From: JAHDCE01 sp051275765
GTDB lineage: Bacteria > Bacteroidota > Bacteroidia > Chitinophagales > Saprospiraceae
Assembly: GCA_051275765.1 (NCBI GenBank)
Contig: JBNMOV010000235.1
Coordinates: 1-7,696 of the forward strand
Length of the DNA stretch: 7,696 nucleotides
Direction of reading: 5' to 3'
Positions 1 through 6,750 of the stretch are shown here, piece by piece. How positions within the stretch are numbered: the first letter of the stretch is position 1; every line of letters begins with the position of its first letter. A model generated the notes under the pieces. It was not told the origin of the DNA and made no database searches. It saw only the letters and a program-made list of their open reading frames with translations. The position numbers and the translations under genes are program-made.

Positions 1-63
1 AGCAAAGGAATATTGTACAAATCCTACTAGGATTAAAGAGAGTGTGAATAGTATTTTTTTCAT
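1..63 (-). CDS. N-terminus of a secreted protein (signal peptide only; runs off the left edge)
   Basis: Reading the minus strand from ATG at 63 gives 21 open codons up to the window edge, beginning MKKILFTLSLILVGF and ending in QYSFA. This is a textbook Sec signal peptide: Lys-rich start, a hydrophobic core of about 12 residues, then a small-residue cleavage site (S-F-A). The mature part lies outside the window, so the protein's identity and function cannot be told. There is no Shine-Dalgarno sequence before the ATG, as is usual in Bacteroidota. The neighbouring small genes are on the same strand but more than 400 bases upstream, with a terminator-like palindrome between, so this is probably a separate transcription unit. 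The call rests only on signal-peptide character. Confidence 0.6.
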   Translation of the reverse strand, partial: MKKILFTLSLILVGFVQYSFA

Positions 64-228
64 AATATCTATGTTGATATAATCTGATATGAATATTTTG
101 GGTAAATAGTCTGGGTTTTATAGAAACATATACAGAGTATAAATAAACATATAATTTACGTTATTATGGGTAGTCTAGAAAAGGTTAATTCTATTATTTT
201 TTGGTTTTTAATTCTAATTTTATTTTTT

Positions 229-253
229 CAAATAACTGTATATCAGTTATTTG
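229..253. promoter_or_regulatory. Perfect 10-bp dyad, possible operator
   Basis: CAAATAACTG and its exact complement CAGTTATTTG are separated by five bases (tatat). The stem is too AT-rich to be a strong terminator, and the short spacer and symmetry would suit binding of a dimeric regulator. It lies about 165 bases upstream of the minus-strand start at 63. No known operator is recognised, so the role is a guess. Confidence 0.25.
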
Positions 254-395
254 TATTGTTTTTTGTTTAGGTTAATTAAGGTTTTAAAAGTGAAGTTGTT
301 ACAGAGGAGATATTATAAATTCAATTTGGGATAAGTAGGAGGGAAAAGGATAAGTCAAATGTGTACATCGTATTGTTACCTGCTTCCCAATACGA

Positions 396-429
396 AAAAA
401 CGTAAAAGGCGTACGCCTTTTACGTTTTT
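396..429. terminator. Perfect 34-bp palindrome, bidirectional terminator
   Basis: The sequence is fully self-complementary: A5-CGT-A4-GGCGT on the left and its complement on the right, 17 base pairs with no spacer. In RNA it would form a long hairpin with a GC-rich tip (GGCGTACGCC) and a U-tract from the outer arm in either direction. It lies 52 bases past the stop of the small minus-strand gene at 481-627, so it probably ends that transcript and insulates the gene at the left edge. Confidence 0.65.
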
Positions 430-480
430 ATTTTGCTTAAAAGCTAAATTAAATTAAAACAACCTTTTAGTACAAGTTAT

Positions 481-627
481 TTATTCTGTTAAAGAATGGT
501 CAACTGTGTAATTTTTCCGAATAGAACAGTCCTGTTGGCTTCCCCTAGTTAATTCCATTACGAAAAATACAGTAGCGAGGCCTAGAATGATTCCACATAT
601 TAAAAACTTTTTTTTCATGTCTTTCAT
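481..627 (-). CDS. Small single-helix membrane protein, paralog A
   Basis: From ATG at 618 the frame gives 45 residues beginning MKKKFLICGIILGLATVFFV, then MELTRGSQQD, ending HSLTE. An in-frame ATG at 627 (M-K-D-M-K-K) would make 48 residues; there is no Shine-Dalgarno sequence to decide. Residues 5-21 form one hydrophobic helix after a Lys-rich start, followed by a polar tail with one Cys, so it may be an inner-membrane protein with its tail outside, or an uncleaved signal anchor. It is clearly related to the next gene upstream (1057-1206): about 18 identities over 30 residues, including ILGxA, FVMEL, SQQD and IxKN. That conservation is the main evidence that it is real. A strong palindromic terminator follows. 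No known family is recognised and function is unknown. Confidence 0.6.
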   Translation of the reverse strand: MKDMKKKFLICGIILGLATVFFVMELTRGSQQDCSIRKNYTVDHSLTE

Positions 628-1056
628 TCGTTTAATAATTTTATTAAAATAATAGAATTAAGTTTTTTTTAATTTCTATTACTAACGGATACATTTAAGT
701 AGGATGATTATCCTAGTCACGAATATAACGTATATATAATATTTAGTATATGTTATGACTTGCGAAAAAGACCGTTTTCTAATGATTTGTACTCAAAAAA
801 ATGTAAAAATTCACTGTATAAATACTTTTCTATTAATTATAGATATGAATAATGATGAAGGCACTTTTATTTTTTTATCACTATTTCGCATTTATTTCAA
901 TTTTATTGATAGGGTAATTCGAAACTTTTAGAAAAGGATTCATTTCTAATGAATGATATTTGCCTATTCCCTTATGGTTTTTCTATTTTTTAAAAACCTA
1001 TTTAGTTTATGGTACTAACTTAGAGCTTGTTAGCAGTTTGATTTTTAAACGAATTA
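628..1056. other. AT-rich spacer between the two small paralogous genes
   Basis: I see no supportable gene in these 429 bases. They should hold the promoter and leader of the small gene at 481-627. The A-rich box at 795-809, shared with the other paralog, is listed separately. A weak hairpin at 976-998 (GGTTTTT / AAAAACC, read on the minus strand) lies about 60 bases past the stop of the gene at 1057-1206 and may be a poor terminator. Confidence 0.5.
795..809 (-). promoter_or_regulatory. Shared A-rich box upstream of small paralog A
   Basis: On the plus strand this reads A7-TGT-A5, and the identical 15 bases recur at 1333-1347 upstream of the second small paralog. Both copies have ATTTGTA a few bases to their left. 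On the minus strand the box reads TTTTTACATTTTTTT, which contains a near match (TACATTTT) to the Bacteroidota -7 element TAnnTTTG, so it could be a promoter or a common regulatory site. It lies about 170 bases before the start codon, which would imply a long leader. Confidence 0.35.
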
Positions 1057-1206
1057 TTAAATTCCTAATGAGCTTTTAGAATCCTTAGGGCAATTTTTTA
1101 AGATATAATAATCTTGTTGACTTTCTGTAGCCAATTCCATTACGAAAAGGATGAGGGCTACCCCTAATATAGTACGGCATATAATTCTTCTTTTTTTATC
1201 ACTCAT
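1057..1206 (-). CDS. Small single-helix membrane protein, paralog B
   Basis: ATG at 1206 opens a 49-residue frame beginning MSDKKRRIICRTILGVALIL, then FVMELATESQQD, ending SSLGI. A basic stretch (residues 4-7 and Arg11) precedes one hydrophobic helix at about residues 12-23; the tail is polar with one Cys. By the positive-inside rule the N-terminus should stay in the cytoplasm. It aligns without gaps with the protein at 481-627, sharing I-C, ILGxA, FVMEL, SQQD and IxKN. At DNA level the AATTCCATTACGAAAA stretch coding FVMEL is nearly identical in both, so this is a recent duplication or a constrained core. No family is recognised. It is divergent from galM, with which it shares the 1207-1484 spacer. 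Confidence 0.6.
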   Translation of the reverse strand: MSDKKRRIICRTILGVALILFVMELATESQQDYYILKNCPKDSKSSLGI

Positions 1207-1332
1207 AATTCATATCTGTTTAGATCTGTGAAATAAAATAGAATCTTGTTTGATTTTGTTTATTTGTCTTGCACACATATAAATATACATAATATGTTTA
1301 ATAACACAGTATTTATTTGTAATACACGAGTT

Positions 1333-1347
1333 AAAAAAATGTAAAAA
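1333..1347 (-). promoter_or_regulatory. Shared A-rich box upstream of small paralog B
   Basis: This is an exact copy of the 15-base box at 795-809 (A7-TGT-A5 on the plus strand), about 127 bases before the start of the gene at 1057-1206. ATTTGTA lies 11 bases to its left, against 3 bases in the other copy. Because it also lies about 140 bases upstream of galM on the opposite strand, it could in principle affect either gene. Its presence next to both paralogs argues that it belongs with them. Confidence 0.35.
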
Positions 1348-1356
1348 CTTAGAATT

Positions 1357-1387
1357 TTGGCTAAAAACACTTTCTTTCATACTTTTT
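1357..1387 (+). promoter_or_regulatory. Candidate promoter of galM
   Basis: TTG at 1357-1359 and TACTTTTT at 1380-1387 are separated by 20 bases, fitting the Bacteroidota pattern TTG-N19-21-TAnnTTTG with one mismatch at the last base. Transcription would begin near 1394, leaving a leader of about 90 bases. In such AT-rich DNA a match this good can arise by chance. Confidence 0.3.
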
Positions 1388-1484
1388 ATTGGCTATTTGA
1401 TAATAAGCAGTTGATTGTGAGTAAGCTCTACTATTGCTTGGCAAATGAGGTACATATTTATGACAGGACTAAAAATGGAACTAT

Positions 1485-2486
1485 ATGGAAAAAGTAATCA
1501 TTGAAAACAAAAATGGACTCAAAGCCATATTTACCAATTATGGAGCAAGATTAATGTCTCTCTTCGTTCCAGATACTAAAGGAAATTTATTAGATATAGT
1601 CCTAGGTTTTCATCAGCCAAAAGATTACCTCCAAGCGGAAGAAAAGTATTTTGGTGCAATAGTAGGAAGATACGCCAACAGGATTGATCAAGGAATATTT
1701 TACTTAAATGAGAAAAAATATCAACTCACTATAAATAGTCCTCCAAACAGTTTGCATGGAGGAAACAAAGCCTTCCATGAAAAACTATGGCAAATTGTTT
1801 CAGTCAGTAAAGATAAACTTATCATGTCTTGCGAATCTATGGATGGTGAAGAAGGTTTTCCAGGAAATATCAAAATTGAAGCGACCTTTCATCTCACCGC
1901 AGAAAATTCTTTGAAAATATCTTATCATGCGACCACAGATAGCCCTACACTACTAAATCTTACGCACCACTCCTATTTTAATCTAAAAGGACATGATGGG
2001 GGAAGTATCGAAGATCATATCCTAACCATATATGCTGAAAAATATACGCCAGTAAATTCTTCCCTTATTCCTCTAGGAATATATGAATCTGTAGAAAATA
2101 CGCCATTTGACTTTAGAACAGCTAAAACTATTGGTCAAGACATAGATTCTTTGAGCTATCAGATGAAATTAGGAAATGGCTATGATCATAATTTTGTATT
2201 GAAAGAGAAGAATTCCAATGAAATGATTCATTCAGCGACAGTTTACGAACCTGTTTCTGGAAGAAAAATGGAAGTACATACGAATCAGCCTGGTTTACAA
2301 TTTTATACTGCTAATTGGTTATCTGGAAATGATAAAGGAAAATCAGGAAAGCCATATCGATCTAGAACTGCATTCTGCTTAGAAACTCAACATTTTCCAG
2401 ATACACCTAATCAAGCTTCATTTCCTAGCTGCACACTTCTTCCTAACGAAGTATATAATTATAGCTGCGAGTATAAATTTGGATGA
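1485..2486 (+). CDS. galM: Galactose mutarotase (aldose 1-epimerase)
   Basis: This enzyme interconverts the alpha and beta anomers of galactose and other aldoses, feeding the Leloir pathway in the cytoplasm; no signal peptide is visible. The 333 residues match the usual family length of about 340. Family landmarks appear in order: GRYANRI at 61-67, LHGG at 90-93 (His91 general acid), NLTHHSYFNL at 158-167 (catalytic His162), YTPV at 187-190, TPFDFR at 206-211, GYDHNF at 232-237 (sugar-binding Asp234), and LETQHFPD at 299-306 (Glu300 general base). All four active-site residues of the Lactococcus enzyme therefore have counterparts. The ATG at 1485 is the sensible start, since MEKVIIENKNG leads straight into the first beta-strands. 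Nearby ATGs at 1460 and 1475 are in a frame that closes at once. Two stops (TGA TAA) end it. No other galactose genes are adjacent, so it seems to be transcribed alone. Confidence 0.95.
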   Translation: MEKVIIENKNGLKAIFTNYGARLMSLFVPDTKGNLLDIVLGFHQPKDYLQAEEKYFGAIVGRYANRIDQGIFYLNEKKYQLTINSPPNSLHGGNKAFHEKLWQIVSVSKDKLIMSCESMDGEEGFPGNIKIEATFHLTAENSLKISYHATTDSPTLLNLTHHSYFNLKGHDGGSIEDHILTIYAEKYTPVNSSLIPLGIYESVENTPFDFRTAKTIGQDIDSLSYQMKLGNGYDHNFVLKEKNSNEMIHSATVYEPVSGRKMEVHTNQPGLQFYTANWLSGNDKGKSGKPYRSRTAFCLETQHFPDTPNQASFPSCTLLPNEVYNYSCEYKFG

Positions 2487-2668
2487 TAAGGCTAAGAATT
2501 AACTTTTAGCTGGAGTATTAATAAACCCTAAATTCAAATAATTGCTTAGTAGCGGACGGTTGTAGTAAAATATATAAAATTCTTTTTTTGTTTAAAATTA
2601 AGCCCTATTGACCATCGTATATTGTTCATATTGTGTAGCTTATATACTATCCAAGATGAAAAATAAAT

Positions 2669-2697
2669 TTGTATTTATGTTGTTTTGTTTAACTTTT
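2669..2697 (+). promoter_or_regulatory. Candidate promoter of the FAS1 lipoprotein gene
   Basis: TTG at 2669-2671 is followed after 18 bases by TAACTTTT at 2690-2697, a seven-of-eight match to the Bacteroidota -7 element. Initiation near 2704 would give a leader of about 80 bases to the ATG at 2787, and would make the TTG at 2739 an unlikely start. The spacer is slightly short. Confidence 0.3.
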
Positions 2698-2786
2698 CGA
2701 TTGATTTTTACTTAAATGTTTAAACAAAATAGCTTCTTTTGAGTTCTGTAAGCATCAACTATTTATTTAATAAAAAAACAATAGCA

Positions 2787-3743
2787 ATGTTTAGAATGAC
2801 GAATCTTTTAAAGCTCCTTTTCCTGTCTGTAATGGTATTAAGTATCTTCGCTTGTGATGATGATGATCCTGTGGTTGAAATTGATAATACAATTACTGCA
2901 GTAGCAATAGGAGATGCTGATTTGAGCAGCTTAGTAGCAGCATTAACTAAGGTTAATCTTGCTGCAACACTTCAAGGAGATGGACCTTTTACTGTTTTTG
3001 CTCCTAGCAACGCTGCATTTGCTGCATTTCTTTCTGCAAATGGATTTGCAAGTTTGGAAGATGTACCAGATGCATTGTTGACAGCTGTATTATTGAATCA
3101 CGTAGTTTCTGGAGAGAATAGATCTACAGGGTTAGCTACAGGTTATGTTTCTACACTAAGTCCTAGTGCAGCTGATGCTAATACTAATTTAAGCCTGTAC
3201 ATAGATTTGGCATCAGGTGTTGAATTGAATGGAATATCTACTGTAACTATTGCTGATATAGATGCTGATAATGGTGTTATTCACAAGGTAGATGCAGTTA
3301 TTGGATTACCAACTATCGTTACGCATGCTTTAGCTAATGCTAATTTGTCAACATTGGTTTCTGCTCTTACTACACCAGGCACAGCAGCTAATTATGTAGA
3401 GATACTTTCAGGAACTGGACCATTTACTGTATTTGCTCCAACTAATGATGGATTCAATTCATTTGTAGTAGAAAAAGGATTTGCTAGTCTAGGAGATATT
3501 CCTGTACCAACATTAGAAGCGGTACTACAATATCACGTAGTTTCTGGAGCTAATGTAAATTCATCTGCATTGACAGATGGTATGATGGTAACTTCATTCG
3601 AAGGTACTGATTTTACTATCAATACAGTAGGTGGTGCAAGTATCACAGATAATGAAGGTAGAATAACTAATATTGTATTGACAGACGTTCAGGCAAACAA
3701 TGGTATTATCCATGTTGTGGACAATGTATTGTCACCATTATAG
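2787..3743 (+). CDS. Lipoprotein with two FAS1 (fasciclin) domains
   Basis: FAS1 domains mediate adhesion and matrix interactions in secreted proteins; the ligand here is unknown. From ATG at 2787 the product is 318 residues. It opens with a lipoprotein signal peptide whose lipobox (SIFAC) puts the lipidated residue at Cys23, followed at once by DDDD. Acidic residues just after the Cys resemble the Bacteroidota lipoprotein export signal, so surface exposure is likely. FAS1-1 spans about 35-173 (GPFTVFAP 66-73, NHVVSG 104-109, NGVIHKVDAVI 162-172). FAS1-2 spans about 175-317 (GPFTVFAP 211-218, YHVVSG 249-254, NGIIHVVDNVL 305-315). The repeats are similar enough to suggest an internal duplication. 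A longer frame from TTG at 2739 would add 16 polar residues before the signal peptide. ATG at 2796 is an equally good start and would put the Cys at 20. A strong terminator follows, so it is probably monocistronic. Confidence 0.9.
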   Translation: MFRMTNLLKLLFLSVMVLSIFACDDDDPVVEIDNTITAVAIGDADLSSLVAALTKVNLAATLQGDGPFTVFAPSNAAFAAFLSANGFASLEDVPDALLTAVLLNHVVSGENRSTGLATGYVSTLSPSAADANTNLSLYIDLASGVELNGISTVTIADIDADNGVIHKVDAVIGLPTIVTHALANANLSTLVSALTTPGTAANYVEILSGTGPFTVFAPTNDGFNSFVVEKGFASLGDIPVPTLEAVLQYHVVSGANVNSSALTDGMMVTSFEGTDFTINTVGGASITDNEGRITNIVLTDVQANNGIIHVVDNVLSPL

Positions 3744-3777
3744 TAGGGTTATAGAATAATATTTTAACAAATTTTAC

Positions 3778-3811
3778 ATGTCCTCTTGGGTTTTTCCAAG
3801 AGGACATTTTT
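3778..3811 (+). terminator. Rho-independent terminator after the FAS1 gene
   Basis: A perfect 12-bp stem (ATGTCCTCTTGG paired with CCAAGAGGACAT) with a six-base loop is followed by a run of T. It begins 35 bases past the FAS1 stop codon and separates that gene from the hydrolase gene. Confidence 0.85.
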
Positions 3812-3886
3812 GTATAAGGTATATTTTTATACTGACTCACATTAATATATGAGTTATAAAAATACGACATATGTAGCCAGCGAAAT

Positions 3887-3917
3887 TTCACCAATAGCTA
3901 ATCTTTATATATATTTG
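3887..3917 (+). promoter_or_regulatory. Promoter of the T9SS hydrolase gene
   Basis: TATATTTG at 3910-3917 is a perfect match to the Bacteroidota -7 element TAnnTTTG. Twenty bases upstream, TTC at 3887-3889 is a two-of-three match to the -33 TTG. The expected transcript start near 3924 leaves a leader of about 36 bases before ATG 3960. It also argues against the ATG at 3849, which lies upstream of the promoter. Confidence 0.45.
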
Positions 3918-3959
3918 AGAGGTACTATACTTTACAAAACTAACACTAAACTAATTGTA

Positions 3960-5822
3960 ATGAAAAAAATTACTACGCCTCTTTTTCTATTTTTAATGTT
4001 CATAGCTTGGAATACTTCCTTGGAAGCACAAGTCAATGTTTATGCAGAATATGATCTTCCATCACCTAATAATTTAAGTCCATTATTCATTGGTTCTATT
4101 ACAGACAGTGCCATTTATTATGGAGATGACTCAAATGCGAATACAAACAAACCTGTTGTTGTATTCGTACATGGTTTCATAGATTTGGCTAATCTTTGGT
4201 TTGCTCCAGGCAATGATATGTATAGAAAATGCTACAATAAAGGATATCGTACGGCTTTCGTAGCCACTACGAGAGGTGAAGGAATGTGGTACAATGGCGA
4301 AATGCTCAGTTATATGTTAGATGATATCACTGCTTATTATGGCGTGAATGATGTAGTCATCGTGGCACATAGTAATGGAGGAAAAGCTGCTGAAGTAGCA
4401 ATGTTTACACATGATAAGTATAATAAAGTAAATAGAGTAATCACTTTAGGTACACCATTCAAAGGAACAGGTCTAGCTAATATAGCTGGTTTGCCTGGTT
4501 TTAATTGGGTAGTTGATTTGATAGGATTAGGTGGTGGAGCGACGACTTCTACTACTTATTATATGGAAGGTGTGGCTCGTCCTATTTTGGATAGTGATCC
4601 AGATAATCAGCCAAATAAATTCATCAATTATGGTGCATGGGGTTATGGTTCTGGAAATACGATATTAAGTCCTATCATGTTTACTGGAGGATTATTGCTC
4701 AATATAATGGGTGGAGGATCTTTCAATGGTGGTAATGATGGCGTAACACCTTATTATAGTTCTACTCGTCCAGGTGGAAATAAGATGTGGCCAGGAAGTT
4801 GCTGGGGCTGGTGGTGTAACAAACAATCTAAGCATGATCACATCGACATCGCTTATGATTACATTTCTTTCAATTATTTCCAACCTTGGATGTCAGGAGC
4901 ATTACCAAGAATGGAGCAAAGTGAGGAAATACTAGAAAATCCAATGTATGAAAGTAGTTTTGAAATTATCACATCCAATGATGCGAATGGTACATTCAAA
5001 ATTCCTGCTGGAGCATTAAATCTAAATGTAAGTTTGCTTCAAAAAGGAGAAGCTACTGATTTTTCTTTATTGAATGAAAATGGTACAGAAATTATAGCAG
5101 ATACGAAGACAAAAGAATCTATAGGAAAAGGATTGAGTCGTAATGCTTCTATAGAAAACCCTACTGCTGGAACATATAGATTGAAAACAAAATCTGCTGA
5201 TTATTTAGCAGTAGTGAGTTATGATAATGGTCCTATATTAGTTTATGATGATAGCAAAGCCTCTTACGAGCAAAATAAATCTGTAGTTCTTTCTGCACAT
5301 TTATTAGAAACGAATGAAGTGATGTCTATCAAAGGAGCAGTAACATTGACCAGTGATCTGCAAGGTAATGCTGTGAATGGCGAAAGCTACGAAGTAGAAT
5401 TTTTATATAAAGGAAATATGGAATATGAATATCATATGCCTCAAGGATTGAAACCTGGTGTATATAATGTATTGATTCATGCTGAATCTGATTCATATAG
5501 ACGTTCTGCGATTTCTGGTTTTGCTGTAAATGCAGCGAAAATGGAAGTAAATATAGAAACACAAGAATTATCTATTACTAATTATCCTAATCCAGTAGTA
5601 GAAATGACGACTATCCGTTTTGAAAAAATGTTTGAAGGTGATGCTTCTATCCGTTTGATCGATAATTTGGGTAGGGTAGTGAAAGTAGAAGATATTTCTG
5701 GTTTAATTGTTGGTAACCACCAATTAGAATGGAATCTGAAATCATTTAATGCAGGTACTTATTTCTTGGAATTCCAAAATGAAGGAAAGACGAAAACGAA
5801 GAGAGTAGTGGTATTGAAATAA
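3960..5822 (+). CDS. Secreted lipase-like alpha/beta hydrolase with T9SS sorting domain
   Basis: This is a serine hydrolase, probably a lipase or esterase, exported by Sec and then by the type IX system; its substrate is unknown. From ATG 3960 it has 620 residues. Residues 1-23 are a signal peptide ending LEA before Gln. The catalytic domain spans about 60-310. VHGF (70-73) supplies the oxyanion hole. AHSNGG carries the nucleophile Ser138, in the AxSxG form also found in Bacillus lipases. GGNDGVTP gives Asp260, and KHDHID gives the His (292 or 294). A Cys pair sits in SCWGWWC (280-286). Residues about 340-535 look like beta-rich accessory modules. From about 536 to the end lies the type A T9SS sorting domain, with NYPNP at 541-545, LIDNLGRVV, GTYFLEF at 599-605 and a basic end, KRVVVLK. 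The open frame extends up to ATG 3849, but that would bury the signal peptide 37 residues in. It has its own promoter and terminator. Confidence 0.9.
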   Translation: MKKITTPLFLFLMFIAWNTSLEAQVNVYAEYDLPSPNNLSPLFIGSITDSAIYYGDDSNANTNKPVVVFVHGFIDLANLWFAPGNDMYRKCYNKGYRTAFVATTRGEGMWYNGEMLSYMLDDITAYYGVNDVVIVAHSNGGKAAEVAMFTHDKYNKVNRVITLGTPFKGTGLANIAGLPGFNWVVDLIGLGGGATTSTTYYMEGVARPILDSDPDNQPNKFINYGAWGYGSGNTILSPIMFTGGLLLNIMGGGSFNGGNDGVTPYYSSTRPGGNKMWPGSCWGWWCNKQSKHDHIDIAYDYISFNYFQPWMSGALPRMEQSEEILENPMYESSFEIITSNDANGTFKIPAGALNLNVSLLQKGEATDFSLLNENGTEIIADTKTKESIGKGLSRNASIENPTAGTYRLKTKSADYLAVVSYDNGPILVYDDSKASYEQNKSVVLSAHLLETNEVMSIKGAVTLTSDLQGNAVNGESYEVEFLYKGNMEYEYHMPQGLKPGVYNVLIHAESDSYRRSAISGFAVNAAKMEVNIETQELSITNYPNPVVEMTTIRFEKMFEGDASIRLIDNLGRVVKVEDISGLIVGNHQLEWNLKSFNAGTYFLEFQNEGKTKTKRVVVLK

Positions 5823-5850
5823 TACTTTTGTACTCTTTTTATTAATATAA

Positions 5851-5884
5851 AACAGCCTATAACTTCAAGTTATAGGCTGTTTTT
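5851..5884. terminator. Bidirectional terminator between convergent genes
   Basis: AACAGCCTATAACT pairs with the complementary AGTTATAGGCTGTT around a loop of about four bases (tcaa), followed by TTTT on the plus strand. On the minus strand the same stem is followed by TTTTA. It lies 29 bases past the hydrolase stop and 37 bases beyond the stop of the minus-strand pseudogene, so it can serve both. Confidence 0.85.
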
Positions 5885-5920
5885 CGTGAAAAGGAAGTAC
5901 TATTTTGACGATTTGTACAC

Positions 5921-6285
5921 TCATCTCTTCCTTAAAATTTCACGATAATATTTATTGTCAGAGACATCTGATTCCCAATCCCATTCATCTCTGCAAAAGT
6001 TACGAAATGCTTGTGAATCAAGTAATATTTCATCTTTTATTGCCATATTAAACATGTCGATAATGCATCATATGTATCAAGATAAGAATCAGGGCAATGT
6101 TCATCTAACTCTTCTAATTCTTTTGGATAATAGGTTAGGTTTTTCGCATCAATACTTTTTATCACTATTGCAAAATCTCGTTGCCATAATGCAATAGCTT
6201 CCTGAAATTCATTTTTGTGTTTTTCTCGATTTATTATCAATCGCTCTATCAGTTCTGTTCTCTTAACAGTCACTTCAATATTAAT
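5921..6285 (-). pseudogene. Frameshifted gene of an uncharacterised small cytosolic protein family
   Basis: Two minus-strand frames join into one protein. The first reads EVTVKRTELIERLIINREKH and continues to SYLDTYDAL. Near 6058-6062 one base appears to be missing, and the next frame reads DMFNMAIKDEILLDSQAFRN, then DEWDWESDVSDNKYYREILRKR, stopping at 5921. Joined this way (about 120 residues), it resembles a common uncharacterised family that I know from memory: an N-terminal VTREELxxxLxxNRxxH helix, then YDRAIxMLEMSxDDEIxL, then a Trp-rich end. The family has no assigned function and no signal peptide. There is no ATG: the frame stays open past 6285 into repeat DNA, and only ATT (6285), GTG (6273) or a distant TTG (6360) could start it. 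So the 5' end seems lost or mutated too. A sequencing error at the frameshift cannot be excluded. Confidence 0.6.
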
Positions 6286-6342
6286 ACGACCATGCTCTCT
6301 TCTAAGGGATGGCGAATAAATAAGTATCTGGAATTGATAAGA

Positions 6343-6426
6343 TATTTTTGTGCAAGGCAAGGCGGTAAAAGTCGCGTTACGCCTTAGCGTAATAAGGTTT
6401 TTGCCAACGCAGCATAGTGCAAAAAG
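6343..6426. repeat. Palindromic intergenic repeat, copy A
   Basis: At the core, TTACGC and GCGTAA flank four bases (6377-6392). On the minus strand the surrounding CGTT..CAAAAA..T.ATTACGCTA.GGCGTAAC pattern is shared with a second copy around 6810-6860. Outer TTTTTG and CAAAAA stretches at the two ends could pair. It directly abuts the damaged 5' end of the pseudogene at 5921-6285, supplying the first codons of that open frame. It looks like a dispersed REP- or MITE-like repeat rather than a terminator. The exact ends are uncertain. Confidence 0.5.
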
Positions 6427-6651
6427 ATGAAGTCAAAACGGACAGTTATTTATTCAATATCCCTAAATGACAGCTCTTAAGTAATTTTGTTTATTAAAGT
6501 TTATTAAATTATCTATGTAATACTCCTTAGAGATTATTTTATTCAAAATAATGCTCTAATAAATCTAAGCTAAATACCTTAAAACCAAGCTTATTAGCCA
6601 ATTCAGTATATTGCTCTTTTATGCCTGTTCTTCCTTTCTCTAAATGATAAC

Positions 6652-6750
6652 TATACTGAAGATTAAGTGGTTTTCGGATTGCCAGAAATTCGTAGCTACT
6701 GAAAATCAGATAATTGTTATTAGTGATGGTCTGTAAAGCGAATACCGCTA
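6652..6750 (-). repeat. Left arm of a long inverted repeat (coding C-terminal arm)
   Basis: Read on the minus strand, this arm plus GGTATA at 6916-6921 beyond the MITE aligns with 7376-7479 on the plus strand. About 90 of 105 positions match, with one single-base gap. This copy keeps an open frame (FALQTITNNNYLIF...) that continues to the pseudogene's stop, so it is the native copy. The arms flank about 454 bases of middle coding block plus the MITE. Confidence 0.8.

Larger units (their letters stand above)
64..480. other. Gene-free AT-rich spacer
   Basis: I find no convincing coding sequence in this 417-base stretch on either strand. It must hold the promoter of the minus-strand gene starting at 63, but I cannot pick a clear -33/-7 pair. 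Two structures stand out and are listed separately: a 10-bp perfect dyad at 229-253 and a 34-bp perfect palindrome at 396-429. Confidence 0.6.

Noticed and set aside
359..454. Plus-strand 31-codon frame (MCTSYCYLLPNTKKRKRRTP...) after a purine-rich stretch AGGAGGGAAAAGG
   Set aside because: It reads straight through the 34-bp palindromic terminator, the purine stretch is about 18 bases from the ATG, and Bacteroidota rarely use Shine-Dalgarno sequences.
845..931. Plus-strand 28-codon frame (MNNDEGTFIFLSLFRIYFNF...)
   Set aside because: It has no paralog, promoter or compositional support and looks like a chance frame in AT-rich DNA.
2739..2786. TTG start adding 16 residues to the FAS1 lipoprotein
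   Set aside because: It puts a polar segment before the lipoprotein signal peptide. ATG at 2787 or 2796 gives a normal one.
3849..3959. Upstream ATG extending the hydrolase by 37 residues
   Set aside because: It would bury a clean signal peptide and lies upstream of the best promoter match, TATATTTG at 3910-3917.
4692..4883. Minus-strand frame inside the hydrolase gene; also 5329-5562 and 3706-3894
   Set aside because: They are antisense shadows of a well-supported gene and a terminator, with no recognisable protein character.
5955..6197. Plus-strand 80-codon frame
   Set aside because: It is antisense to the frameshifted minus-strand gene, whose protein matches a remembered family pattern.
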